From JBJHBY01 sp050485745 (GTDB lineage: Bacteria; Pseudomonadota; Gammaproteobacteria; Pseudomonadales; CAMLJR01), in the NCBI GenBank assembly GCA_050485745.1, contig JBJHBY010000111.1:1-11086 (forward strand): a stretch of DNA of 11,086 bases, in the 5' to 3' direction. This document shows positions 5,336 through 10,994 of this stretch, in pieces. The number at the start of each line of letters is the position of its first letter. The stretch's first letter is position 1. Under the pieces are notes generated by a model. The model was not told where the DNA came from, did not search any database, and saw nothing but the letters and a program-made list of their open reading frames with translations. Both the position numbers and the translations under genes were made by a program.

Positions 5336-7858
5336 TCAGCCTCCTACTCTCAGTGTCAGACCACAGCGGACGCGGATACCGCCCGTCCCTCGCTTTGACG
5401 GGTAGCCCAGACGATCCAGACGATCCCCGAAATGATTTTTCCCAAGCGGCTTGTTGATGCCGCTGAGTTGGCACCAGACGCGATAGGCGTCGTACAAGTT
5501 GGCCATGGGATACTCGACGCCTGCCCCGGTATCGCACTGCTCATCAACGAACTGTGCGACTTGATCCGCATCCAACCGCCACTTCTGACGTAGCGCCTTG
5601 GTGCTGTCGGGAATAGTGAACCCATGCTTCACCGCACGAGCGTATGCGTCCAGGCAACGCACCAACACTCCGGGCAACTCGGCTTCAAGTTTCTCCTCAA
5701 GCCTGGGGTCAACATTCCCCAGCGATTCATCGAAGGTGTTGTTGAAGCTCATGACCACCATGCGGCGAAACAGACCATGTGAAAAATCACGAGTATGCGG
5801 AATATGGTTCGTGCCGATCCACAAAGTTGAATAAGGGGCCATCTCGAACGGGTCTCCGAACTTGCGCTCTACCGTGGATGTTTCCCCGCTGGTAATGGCC
5901 TTCACGGCGGCATCAGCGATTACCGCGCCTTTCTTCATCTCCGTGACGATGTTCACCAACTTATTTTGCAGGCTGGCCCGCTGAAAAGGACTGTCGAACT
6001 TATCCGGCTGCACCCCTGAAACATTCTTGGGGCCTGCCAACTTCTCCATCAGGCGCATCAAGACAGACTTGCCATTACCACCTTCGCCCACGAGCATAAG
6101 CATGAATTCATAACGGCAATGGCGCATGAGGCTGTAACCCATCTGCTCAAGTATCGCCTGGGCTTTCTGCGCGGCGTCTGGATCACCATCGAACACTTCC
6201 CTAAGGAACTGCTCGAAGCGCGGACACTGCGCGTCAGGGGTATAGGTCACGGGAACCTGTACAGTGCTGTAGTCCTCCCGGCAATGGGGCTTGAGTGTCC
6301 ACCCATCATCTGACAACTCAAGTTCACCATTCAGGCAATTAACCGATTCTTTGTTGCCGCGATTCCACTCATGCTCCCCTGTATAAATCTCGTTCTTTAT
6401 CAGGTCTGCTACAGAGTTCACGGTGTTGGCGTTCACTTGATCGACAATGGATGATAGTTGCCGCTGAACAAGTTGTTTCAAGGCGCGTTCCTCAACCAAC
6501 CGCCATACACCATGAGACTGCCACGACCACACTCCGACACCATCGGCTAAAATATTCTCAGACCCAATATTGCCGATAATACGCCCCGCTAATTGAAGTT
6601 GGTCGAACTCGTCAGTGTCTCCGTACCATTCAGCGCGAAACTCTTTCAGACACTCTCTGAGGTGCTGCATTGTCCAGGGTGTCTTATCGACAATGCGCTT
6701 GTGCCATTGAAGTTGATTCGGCTTTGGTAGGTTATCCACGAATCGAAGCAGGTTTTTCGCCAGCCTGATTTGCTCGTCTGACTCCCATTCCGCCCGGTCG
6801 ATTTCCTCAAGCATGGCTTCCAGCGGGGCAGCGGGTGCCTTCACTGACGCATCAAGGAATGACACCTCTTCAGCAGCACCCATCCCCTGCCACATCCATG
6901 CAGCCCGTGCAGCCTCAATGTCGCCTGCGTGGTCAAGCTGTACATGCGCGGCCCATGCGTCGAACGTGCCATGTAGTGGGTCGCCACCATGGTCGGACTG
7001 CCACAAACCTTCCTTGCCTGGGATGGGTCGGATTGCTGGCGCTCCTGTCGCGCCAGGATGCGCCCAGCGGCCTTTACGCTCGTGGTAGGTGTACCCGTGC
7101 CTCAGCAGGATCGAATCGACGGTGTGAACCTTGTTGTACTCCGTCCTGACACCCTTCGCCGGGAAGGCGAGTTGCACCCCGCCACCCATCGGCGGGCGGT
7201 ATTGCGGATCGTCCCCGTACACCTTCAGGCCAGCATCACGGATCGCGTCAATGGCGATGCGCGTTTGCTCCCTCAGAAAGTCATCATCGACGGACATGTG
7301 CTGCCAGAACGCCAGGAAGCGCTCAGGCACTGACGGTGCTGCGTCGAAGCGATGCGCGTTGGCGTACTGCTGGGAGTGCGTCTGTCCGTCCTTGGTGGTG
7401 TAGACGATCCCCGGCACCACATCTTGCAGGTTCGCAGACGCTGCCCTCAGCTCCAGTAGGGTCAGGCTGCGTCCTTGTGCGTCGAACGCTCGGAAGGGTA
7501 GCCAACGGGCCTTGCCTTCAGGATCAGCCAAGAACGCGGATCGTCCCCCGCTGTCGGGGCGCGTGCTGCTGGTGCACACACCAGCGGTCAGCAGCTCGTC
7601 CAGATCAAAGCCCCATGCCTTCATGGCAACACGGGCCATCTCCACATGGTCAGGGTCAATGCTGCACAGCCCGTTGACGGCCAGGGGGATACCGTACCCG
7701 GTCGCGTCATCGTCAATGGTGGTGGCTGAGTGCTTGTTCCACTCGATGCCGATGGGTTGCTTGCTGTTGTGGTGCAGCTTCACCAGCTTCAGGCCAGCGT
7801 CCAGCAGGCGGCGGGCTTCTGTCAGGTCGGGGGCAGGTGGGCTATCGAGGAACATCAT
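5336..7858 (-). CDS. Replication protein: Prim-Pol primase fused to SF3 helicase, 840 aa
   Basis: The start at 7858 has AGGAGG 6 bp upstream and overlaps the previous stop (ATGA). Residues about 10–190 are an archaeo-eukaryotic-type primase/polymerase domain: motif I CSIDPDH (D68, D70), motif II region RPDSGGRSAF (about 101–110) and motif III LLELRA (E136). The motif II His usual in the family is not evident; a Ser occupies the place. Residues about 540–715 are a D5-type SF3 helicase: Walker A GEGGNGKS (591–598), Walker B-like NIVTEM (636–641), sensor WIGTNHIPHTRD (680–691) and the arginine pair GLFRRM. The C-terminal 80 residues (about 760–840) fit a winged-helix-like origin-binding part, as in P4 alpha. 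The protein would melt the iteron origin, unwind and prime DNA. It resembles P4 alpha in logic but carries a Prim-Pol domain instead of a TOPRIM-like one. Confidence 0.93.
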   Translation of the reverse strand: MMFLDSPPAPDLTEARRLLDAGLKLVKLHHNSKQPIGIEWNKHSATTIDDDATGYGIPLAVNGLCSIDPDHVEMARVAMKAWGFDLDELLTAGVCTSSTRPDSGGRSAFLADPEGKARWLPFRAFDAQGRSLTLLELRAASANLQDVVPGIVYTTKDGQTHSQQYANAHRFDAAPSVPERFLAFWQHMSVDDDFLREQTRIAIDAIRDAGLKVYGDDPQYRPPMGGGVQLAFPAKGVRTEYNKVHTVDSILLRHGYTYHERKGRWAHPGATGAPAIRPIPGKEGLWQSDHGGDPLHGTFDAWAAHVQLDHAGDIEAARAAWMWQGMGAAEEVSFLDASVKAPAAPLEAMLEEIDRAEWESDEQIRLAKNLLRFVDNLPKPNQLQWHKRIVDKTPWTMQHLRECLKEFRAEWYGDTDEFDQLQLAGRIIGNIGSENILADGVGVWSWQSHGVWRLVEERALKQLVQRQLSSIVDQVNANTVNSVADLIKNEIYTGEHEWNRGNKESVNCLNGELELSDDGWTLKPHCREDYSTVQVPVTYTPDAQCPRFEQFLREVFDGDPDAAQKAQAILEQMGYSLMRHCRYEFMLMLVGEGGNGKSVLMRLMEKLAGPKNVSGVQPDKFDSPFQRASLQNKLVNIVTEMKKGAVIADAAVKAITSGETSTVERKFGDPFEMAPYSTLWIGTNHIPHTRDFSHGLFRRMVVMSFNNTFDESLGNVDPRLEEKLEAELPGVLVRCLDAYARAVKHGFTIPDSTKALRQKWRLDADQVAQFVDEQCDTGAGVEYPMANLYDAYRVWCQLSGINKPLGKNHFGDRLDRLGYPSKRGTGGIRVRCGLTLRVGG

Positions 7859-8130
7859 TGCACCCCTCCTGCGCACTCAAGCGAGTCCAGAAGGGCGGCT
7901 TCAGTTGCCCACTGGATGTTCGGCGCACTACCGGATTCAAACGACCGTTTGCAGCGATTGCACAGCTCAAACCCCGCCAGAACTTGTTTCCCGACACCCC
8001 GCTGACGGTGGCGAACCACCACACGATTACGCTTCGATGCCGACAAGCGACAACCGCACTCGTCGCAATGCCGCTTGGGGTGGGGGAAAAGTCCATCGTT
8101 GTAATTTGTGGTACAGGTGCTATCATTCAT
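7855..8130 (-). CDS. Small Cys-rich zinc-binding protein, 91 aa
   Basis: It contains HCDECGC (C22, C25, C27) and CNRC (C57, C60) separated by about 30 mostly basic residues (KRNRVVVRHRQRG), a four-Cys zinc-ribbon or knuckle arrangement. It is likely to bind nucleic acid. I prefer the ATG at 8130 (MNDST), which has GGGAG about 10 bp upstream. An ATG at 8166 would add 12 residues but has no Shine-Dalgarno. Its stop overlaps the primase start, so the two are coupled. The pattern is not that of Ogr/Delta late activators as I know them, although small zinc proteins with that role are common in P4/P2 systems. It could act in replication or activate the terminase operon, whose promoter lacks a -35. 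Confidence 0.8.
   Translation of the reverse strand: MNDSTCTTNYNDGLFPHPKRHCDECGCRLSASKRNRVVVRHRQRGVGKQVLAGFELCNRCKRSFESGSAPNIQWATEAALLDSLECAGGVQ
8099..8126 (+). promoter_or_regulatory. Candidate plus-strand promoter inside the start of the zinc-protein gene
   Basis: TTGTAA (8099–8104), 16-bp spacer and TATCAT (8121–8126) give a plausible sigma70 promoter on the strand opposite the genes. Its spacer contains ATTTGTGGTAC (8104–8114), an 11-mer repeated at 10524–10534 upstream of int. Transcription would start near 8133. Confidence 0.4.
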
Positions 8131-8132
8131 GA

Positions 8133-8220
8133 CGTGGACGCTCCCAGAAAGGCGTTTACATTGCACACGAAAAAGAAGCTGTAGCCCCGTGACTGGTTGC
8201 CCCCGGTCACGGGGTTTTTC
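8133..8220 (+). ncRNA. Candidate counter-transcribed RNA (about 85 nt) opposite the replication-operon leader
   Basis: A plus-strand promoter candidate (8099–8126) is followed about 50 bp later by a strong intrinsic terminator (8185–8219), with no reading frame between. The RNA would be fully antisense to the alpA–zinc-protein intergenic leader, covering the GGGAG ribosome-binding site (8141–8145). Small antisense or immunity RNAs control replication genes in P4 (CI RNA) and many plasmids, so the location is meaningful. Existence is inferred from signals only. Confidence 0.4.
8185..8219 (+). terminator. Strong plus-strand hairpin terminator between alpA and the zinc-protein gene
   Basis: CCCCGTGAC (8185–8193) pairs perfectly with GTCACGGGG (8206–8214) around a 12-nt loop and is followed by TTTTTCTTT on the plus strand. 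On the minus strand the hairpin is followed only after 11 bp by TTCTTTTT, so it should leak or act as an attenuator for alpA readthrough. No plus-strand protein gene needs it, which is why a small RNA is suspected. Confidence 0.65.
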
Positions 8221-8230
8221 TTTGTGTGGA

Positions 8231-8422
8231 TCACAGGTTCACCCCTTCCTCTTTCTGCTTCAGCCACTCGTCAAGCGACTCTTTGCGCCACCCGACACAG
8301 CGGGCGGTGAATACGATCTTCCGCGGAAAAGTCGGGTCAATCTCGGCCAGGGTGTAGAGGTGTCGGCGGCACACACCAAGGTACTCAGCGGCTTGTCGTG
8401 GCCTAAGGATGTTCGCAGTCAT
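8231..8422 (-). CDS. alpA: AlpA-family DNA-binding regulator, 63 aa
   Basis: It has the typical AlpA/MerR-like helix-turn-helix: ILRPRQAAEYLGVCRRHLYT (about 5–24), then TFPRKIVFTARCVGWRKESLDEWL with the conserved Trp and the 'W..ESLDEWL' ending. The length is normal for the family. GAGG lies 8 bp before the ATG, and a good sigma70 promoter lies 33–61 bp upstream. In satellites AlpA proteins act as transcription activators or excision factors, often for int or for the replication operon. It is the first gene of the replication operon, separated from the next gene by 100 bp that contain a strong hairpin. The likely targets are the repeated motifs in 8525–8678. Confidence 0.9.
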   Translation of the reverse strand: MTANILRPRQAAEYLGVCRRHLYTLAEIDPTFPRKIVFTARCVGWRKESLDEWLKQKEEGVNL

Positions 8423-8454
8423 TGTGAAGCCTCATGCATGTTTGTGTGATTCCA

Positions 8455-8483
8455 AATATAAAGAAGCCCCAGCATTGATGCAA
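8455..8483 (-). promoter_or_regulatory. sigma70 promoter of alpA and the replication operon
   Basis: On the minus strand TTGCAT (rc of 8478–8483), a 17-bp spacer and TATATT (rc of 8455–8460) give a strong match at ideal spacing. Transcription would begin near 8448, giving a leader of about 25 nt with the alpA ribosome-binding site. Confidence 0.75.
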
Positions 8484-8524
8484 AGATTCGAGGATAAAAA
8501 CCCCTTACAGATCAGTTGTTTATC

Positions 8525-8542
8525 GTGGTACAACGTACAACA
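8525..8542. promoter_or_regulatory. GTACAAC motif upstream of the alpA promoter
   Basis: GTGGTACAACGTACAACA carries two GTACAAC units 8 bp apart, and a GGACAAC follows at 8545–8551. CAACGTACAACA is repeated exactly at 10513–10524 in the int control region. The site is about 40 bp upstream of the alpA -35, a position suited to an activator or a distal repressor site. Confidence 0.45.
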
Positions 8543-8598
8543 GGGGACAACAAACGTTATACGGGAATGCTCGGATTTTTCGGAAATGGTCGGCTGCC

Positions 8599-8670
8599 TG
8601 GTTAATAAATGACCAATCCGCAAAATTTGAGGATTTCCATTGGTTACTAAATGACCAACCCGCAAAATTT
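8599..8670. repeat. Paired 30-bp operator-like direct repeats, 42 bp apart
   Basis: 8599–8628 and 8641–8670 match at 28 of 30 positions: TGGTTA, one variable base, TAAATGACCAA, one variable base, CCGCAAAATTT. Each contains an inverted repeat (TGGT…ACCA) and the CCGCAAAATTT block. The 42-bp offset equals four helical turns, so both copies face the same side of the DNA. They lie between the int-operon terminator and the alpA promoter, in a region with no gene. They are likely binding sites for the satellite's master regulator. Confidence 0.65.
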
Positions 8671-8707
8671 TTGCAGATCAAACGCTCGTTCGGAAAAATT
8701 TGAGATA

Positions 8708-8732
8708 ACAAAAAGGGGCCTTTCAGCCCCTT
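8708..8732 (-). terminator. Terminator of the int operon
   Basis: On the minus strand AAGGGGC (8726–8732) pairs with GCCCCTT (8713–8719) around a 6-nt loop and runs into a T-tract (TTTTTG, 8709–8714). It is 28 bp past the stop of the 101-aa gene and separates the int transcript from the alpA control region. Confidence 0.85.
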
Positions 8733-8759
8733 CAATATGCAAAATCAGTCTAAGAAATG

Positions 8760-9065
8760 TCAGCCCACCAGAGCCTCCCCGGCTGGCAGCTTCAGTTGCC
8801 GCCGCCATTCGGCATGGTCACGCTTGGCAGCGAACTGAAACAGGTCTTCCAAGTCGGCTTGCAGCTTGGGACGGGATTCGTTGGAGACGCCACCAGCTCC
8901 CGGCTCCCAAATCTCGCCAGACTCGTTGACTTGTACCAACCACATCGGCTTGCCGGGAATGCGCGGATGATCCCGGCGCAGCGCGGTGAACTCCACCCCG
9001 CCGACGATGAAGGTGTTTGCCTCCTCGCTCCACTTGCGGTCCTGGGCATCATTCAGGTTGGTCAT
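8760..9065 (-). CDS. Hypothetical protein, 101 aa, cotranscribed with int
   Basis: I do not recognise it. The preferred ATG at 9065 has AAGGAG 8 bp upstream. An earlier ATG at 9092 overlaps the int stop (ATGA) and would add nine residues. The protein is acidic with a compact beta-like middle (ANTFIVGGVEFTALRRDHPR, then MWLVQVNESGEIW) and a helical C-terminus (LQADLEDLFQFAAKRDHAEW). It has no Cys and no membrane segment. As the partner gene behind int and before a terminator, it may be an excision or control factor or a cargo gene. It lacks the short basic winged-helix look of common excisionases. Confidence 0.8.
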   Translation of the reverse strand: MTNLNDAQDRKWSEEANTFIVGGVEFTALRRDHPRIPGKPMWLVQVNESGEIWEPGAGGVSNESRPKLQADLEDLFQFAAKRDHAEWRRQLKLPAGEALVG

Positions 9066-9088
9066 GGTCTCTACTCCTTGGGGGTTGC

Positions 9089-10432
9089 TCATTGGTTGAC
9101 GGCCTCCGCTGGCGGCTGGCTCATACGCTTGCTGAAGGCATCTAGCGCGCTGGCGGCGCTGGTGGGGCACAGGTGGCCATAGTGGGATTCGATCATGGAC
9201 GCGCCCTTGTGACCCACCAGACGCGCCACGGTCAGCAGCGGCACACCATCGGCCACCAGTGCGGAAATGAAGTTGTGGCGGAAACTGTAGAAGTGCAGAC
9301 CTTCCGGCAGCTTGCCCAGCCGCTTCAGCCGCGCCCAGCTCTTGCGGTGGGCATCTGAGGCCATGCGGCGGCCAGTCCTGGGGGATGGGAACACCCACCC
9401 GGTAGATGGCTCTCCCTGTTGCTGCCACCATGGCTTTAGGGAGTCCACCAGGGGCGCGGGCAGGTCCATAACGATCTTGGCAGGGTCGGCGTTGTCCTTG
9501 GTCTTCTCCGGCACCTTGACCAACCGCTTGAACGTGATGTTCAGCTCCTGCCACGTCAGGCTGTACAGGTCTCCCGGTCGCAGTCCGGTATAGAGCGCCA
9601 GCAACGTGAACGGTACGAACCAATGAGGGTGCGTCACTGCGTCCAAGTCGGGAAGGTCGGGTTTGCCATGGGCGCGGCTGTTGCGGCGCTCCTCGCGCTT
9701 CTCCTCCGCGAAGAGGTCCAGCCCCTGACGGATACGCGCCAGCTCGTCAGAGGTCAGTAGACGCCTTGCCGCGTCCTTGTCGTCCAGCTCCTCGCGCTTC
9801 TCCTCCACGGGCGGGCGTTCAAGACTGACGTTGACCAGCGGGCTCTCCTTCAAAACCTGCTCTTTCACGGCGTGATTCAGCAGCGTCTTGAGTGCGCCGT
9901 AGATGCGCCGCAGCGTGGCATGGGCACGCCCTTTCTTCTCCATGCCTGCCTGCCAGTCTTTCACATCGGCGCGGCTCAGGGTGGCCATGTCACGATCCAG
10001 CCAATCATCGAAATGGTTTCGGATCATGTTCAAGGTGGACTTGCCGCCTCGCTTCCGTCCTTGGTGGGCGGCATACGTCCCTTCCAGATACTGACGCAGC
10101 GTCCGCGCCTTGGCCTTGCGCTGCTCTTCAAGACGTTGCTGGCGCTCCTGCTCCCGCTCCTCGATCACGTTGGTATCGGACACCCGCCAGGCCAGGGCTT
10201 TCTGTGCGGCCTCCTCCGGTTTCATCTCCGTGAAGCGGGCAATGGTGACGGTGCGCAACTTCCCCAGATCGTCATAGTAGCGATAGCGCCAGCTCCCCCC
10301 GGCCTTGGTTCTGAAGAGGTGGAACCCGGTCACTCGCTTGCAGAACAACGTACTACGTGGCTCTGCTTTCTTGAGGAAGGCAAGCGCCGCCGCCTCCGTG
10401 ATGCTCGTTGCCTTCTTGTTGGTGGTCGCCAT
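9089..10432 (-). CDS. int: P4-type tyrosine integrase, 447 aa
   Basis: The N-terminal part (about 1–90) resembles the arm-binding domain of P4-like integrases: a VTGFHLFRTKAGGSWRYRYY-type strand pattern, then TIARFTEMKPEEAAQKA. A charged helix follows at about 90–112, then the core-binding domain (about 110–200) and the catalytic domain (about 225–425). Catalytic residues counted from the ATG at 10432 are R285 (TGLRPGDLYSLTW), K310 (PEKTKD), R385 in YSFRHNFIS, H408 (LVGHKG) and nucleophile Y418 (ESHYGH). The first position of the HxxR box is Tyr rather than His. ATG 10432 has GGAG 10 bp upstream; a GTG at 10453 is possible but has no ribosome-binding site. It recombines the attP of this element with tRNA-Arg(CCT). 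Confidence 0.95.
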   Translation of the reverse strand: MATTNKKATSITEAAALAFLKKAEPRSTLFCKRVTGFHLFRTKAGGSWRYRYYDDLGKLRTVTIARFTEMKPEEAAQKALAWRVSDTNVIEEREQERQQRLEEQRKAKARTLRQYLEGTYAAHQGRKRGGKSTLNMIRNHFDDWLDRDMATLSRADVKDWQAGMEKKGRAHATLRRIYGALKTLLNHAVKEQVLKESPLVNVSLERPPVEEKREELDDKDAARRLLTSDELARIRQGLDLFAEEKREERRNSRAHGKPDLPDLDAVTHPHWFVPFTLLALYTGLRPGDLYSLTWQELNITFKRLVKVPEKTKDNADPAKIVMDLPAPLVDSLKPWWQQQGEPSTGWVFPSPRTGRRMASDAHRKSWARLKRLGKLPEGLHFYSFRHNFISALVADGVPLLTVARLVGHKGASMIESHYGHLCPTSAASALDAFSKRMSQPPAEAVNQ

Positions 10433-10436
10433 GGCG

Positions 10437-10467
10437 GTGTCACTCCGTGTCACTGATATGTCACTGT
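10437..10467 (+). repeat. Right cluster of GTGTCACTG repeats, in the int leader
   Basis: GTCACT occurs at 10439, 10449 and 10460 (10- and 11-bp spacing). The 23 bp 10445–10467 are identical to 1195–1217. The cluster lies between the int promoter candidate and the int start, so binding by Int would both form the recombination complex and repress int. Confidence 0.6.
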
Positions 10468-10486
10468 AAGGGGCTCATTTACCCGC

Positions 10487-10515
10487 ATCTTAGCGCCCTA
10501 CCATGCACAACGCAA
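10487..10515 (-). promoter_or_regulatory. Candidate int promoter
   Basis: On the minus strand TTGCGT (rc of 10510–10515), a 17-bp spacer and TAAGAT (rc of 10487–10492) give a moderate sigma70 promoter 55 bp before the int ATG. The GTGTCACTG cluster lies between it and the gene. Confidence 0.5.
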
Positions 10516-10534
10516 CGTACAACATTTGTGGTAC
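10513..10534. promoter_or_regulatory. Composite operator-like motif upstream of int
   Basis: CAACGTACAACA (10513–10524) repeats 8531–8542 near alpA, and ATTTGTGGTAC (10524–10534) repeats 8104–8114 in the antisense promoter. The two halves abut here and overlap or adjoin the int -35. One DNA-binding protein probably governs all three places. Confidence 0.45.
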
Positions 10535-10606
10535 GAATCCTTTATTTTCGGGCACTTATGATTAATATCAGTGATTTAGGAAGTGATGGCGGAGGGTCAC
10601 GTTACG

Positions 10607-10654
10607 CCCTCCTAAGGGGAAGGTCTCAGGTTCGAATCCTGATGGGGGCGCCAG
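10607..10654 (+). repeat. Right attachment site (48-bp direct repeat, tRNA 3' half)
   Basis: Identical to 1073–1120. No tRNA 5' half precedes it, so it is the displaced end of the original gene and not a working tRNA. The first chromosomal base past the element's right repeat is 10655. Confidence 0.95.
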
Positions 10655-10994
10655 CGATTTCCCTCGATTTCCAGCGCCATCTTTGCCCGCCCCCTGGCCC
10701 CGCGAGGCCCACTAGGGCGAGACACCCGCCCCAGCGGCTGACCTCCTTTCAGGACCACCGACGCACTGAAGCCTCGCTCCCTCGGCAGGGTGGACGAGCG
10801 ACTGCTGCCCTGCACGCCGCCCCCAGGCTCAACGCTGCCCTACCACCATGGGCCGACCGGCACCCGGCCGACTTAACCCCATGAGAAGCCGGGCAATGTT
10901 AACAATAATGACAGCGCCCTTGGTGCTCCCGTGGGAGTGCTAGCTTGGTTGATAACCGGCGGTAATTCGCTGACGCATCAGAGGCGTTATCAAC
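10655..10994. other. GC-rich chromosomal intergenic region
   Basis: I see no supported gene here. There is a tandem CGATTTCC pair (10655–10672) and a short hairpin CTCCC/GGGAG around 10928–10939. This was the DNA downstream of tRNA-Arg before integration; no clear intrinsic terminator is visible in it. Confidence 0.5.

Larger units (their letters stand above)
1073..10606. mobile_element. Integrated phage-satellite-like element (about 9.5 kb) in tRNA-Arg(CCT)
   Basis: The element is delimited by a perfect 48-bp duplication of the tRNA-Arg 3' end at 1073–1120 and 10607–10654. It encodes an integrase next to the right junction, an AlpA regulator, a Prim-Pol/SF3 replication protein beside an iteron origin, and a terminase operon. 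Every supported gene is on the minus strand. No portal, capsid, tail, holin or endolysin gene is present, and no reading frame large enough for a capsid or portal is unaccounted for. The size, tRNA insertion and int–alpA–primase core match phage satellites of the P4/PICI kind. Carrying terminase without a head is less usual. A decayed prophage remnant is the main alternative, but all genes look intact and tightly coupled, which argues against decay. Confidence 0.9.

Noticed and set aside
6731..6739. DnaA-box-like TTATCCACG
   Set aside because: It is single, one base off consensus and inside the replication protein gene, with no cluster around it.
8599..8678. CRISPR-like repeat array
   Set aside because: There are only two repeats, the 12-bp interval is far too short for a spacer, and no cas gene is present; an operator pair fits better.
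10612..10815. Minus-strand frame of 67 codons ending in HQDSNLRPSP
   Set aside because: Its C-terminus is the translation of the antisense of a tRNA 3' end, a well-known false gene. It starts in GC-rich intergenic DNA with no ribosome-binding site.
10408..10884. Plus-strand frame of 158 codons spanning the right att site
   Set aside because: It crosses the int start, the control region and the tRNA repeat. A real gene would not be expected to straddle the junction, and its composition is non-protein-like.
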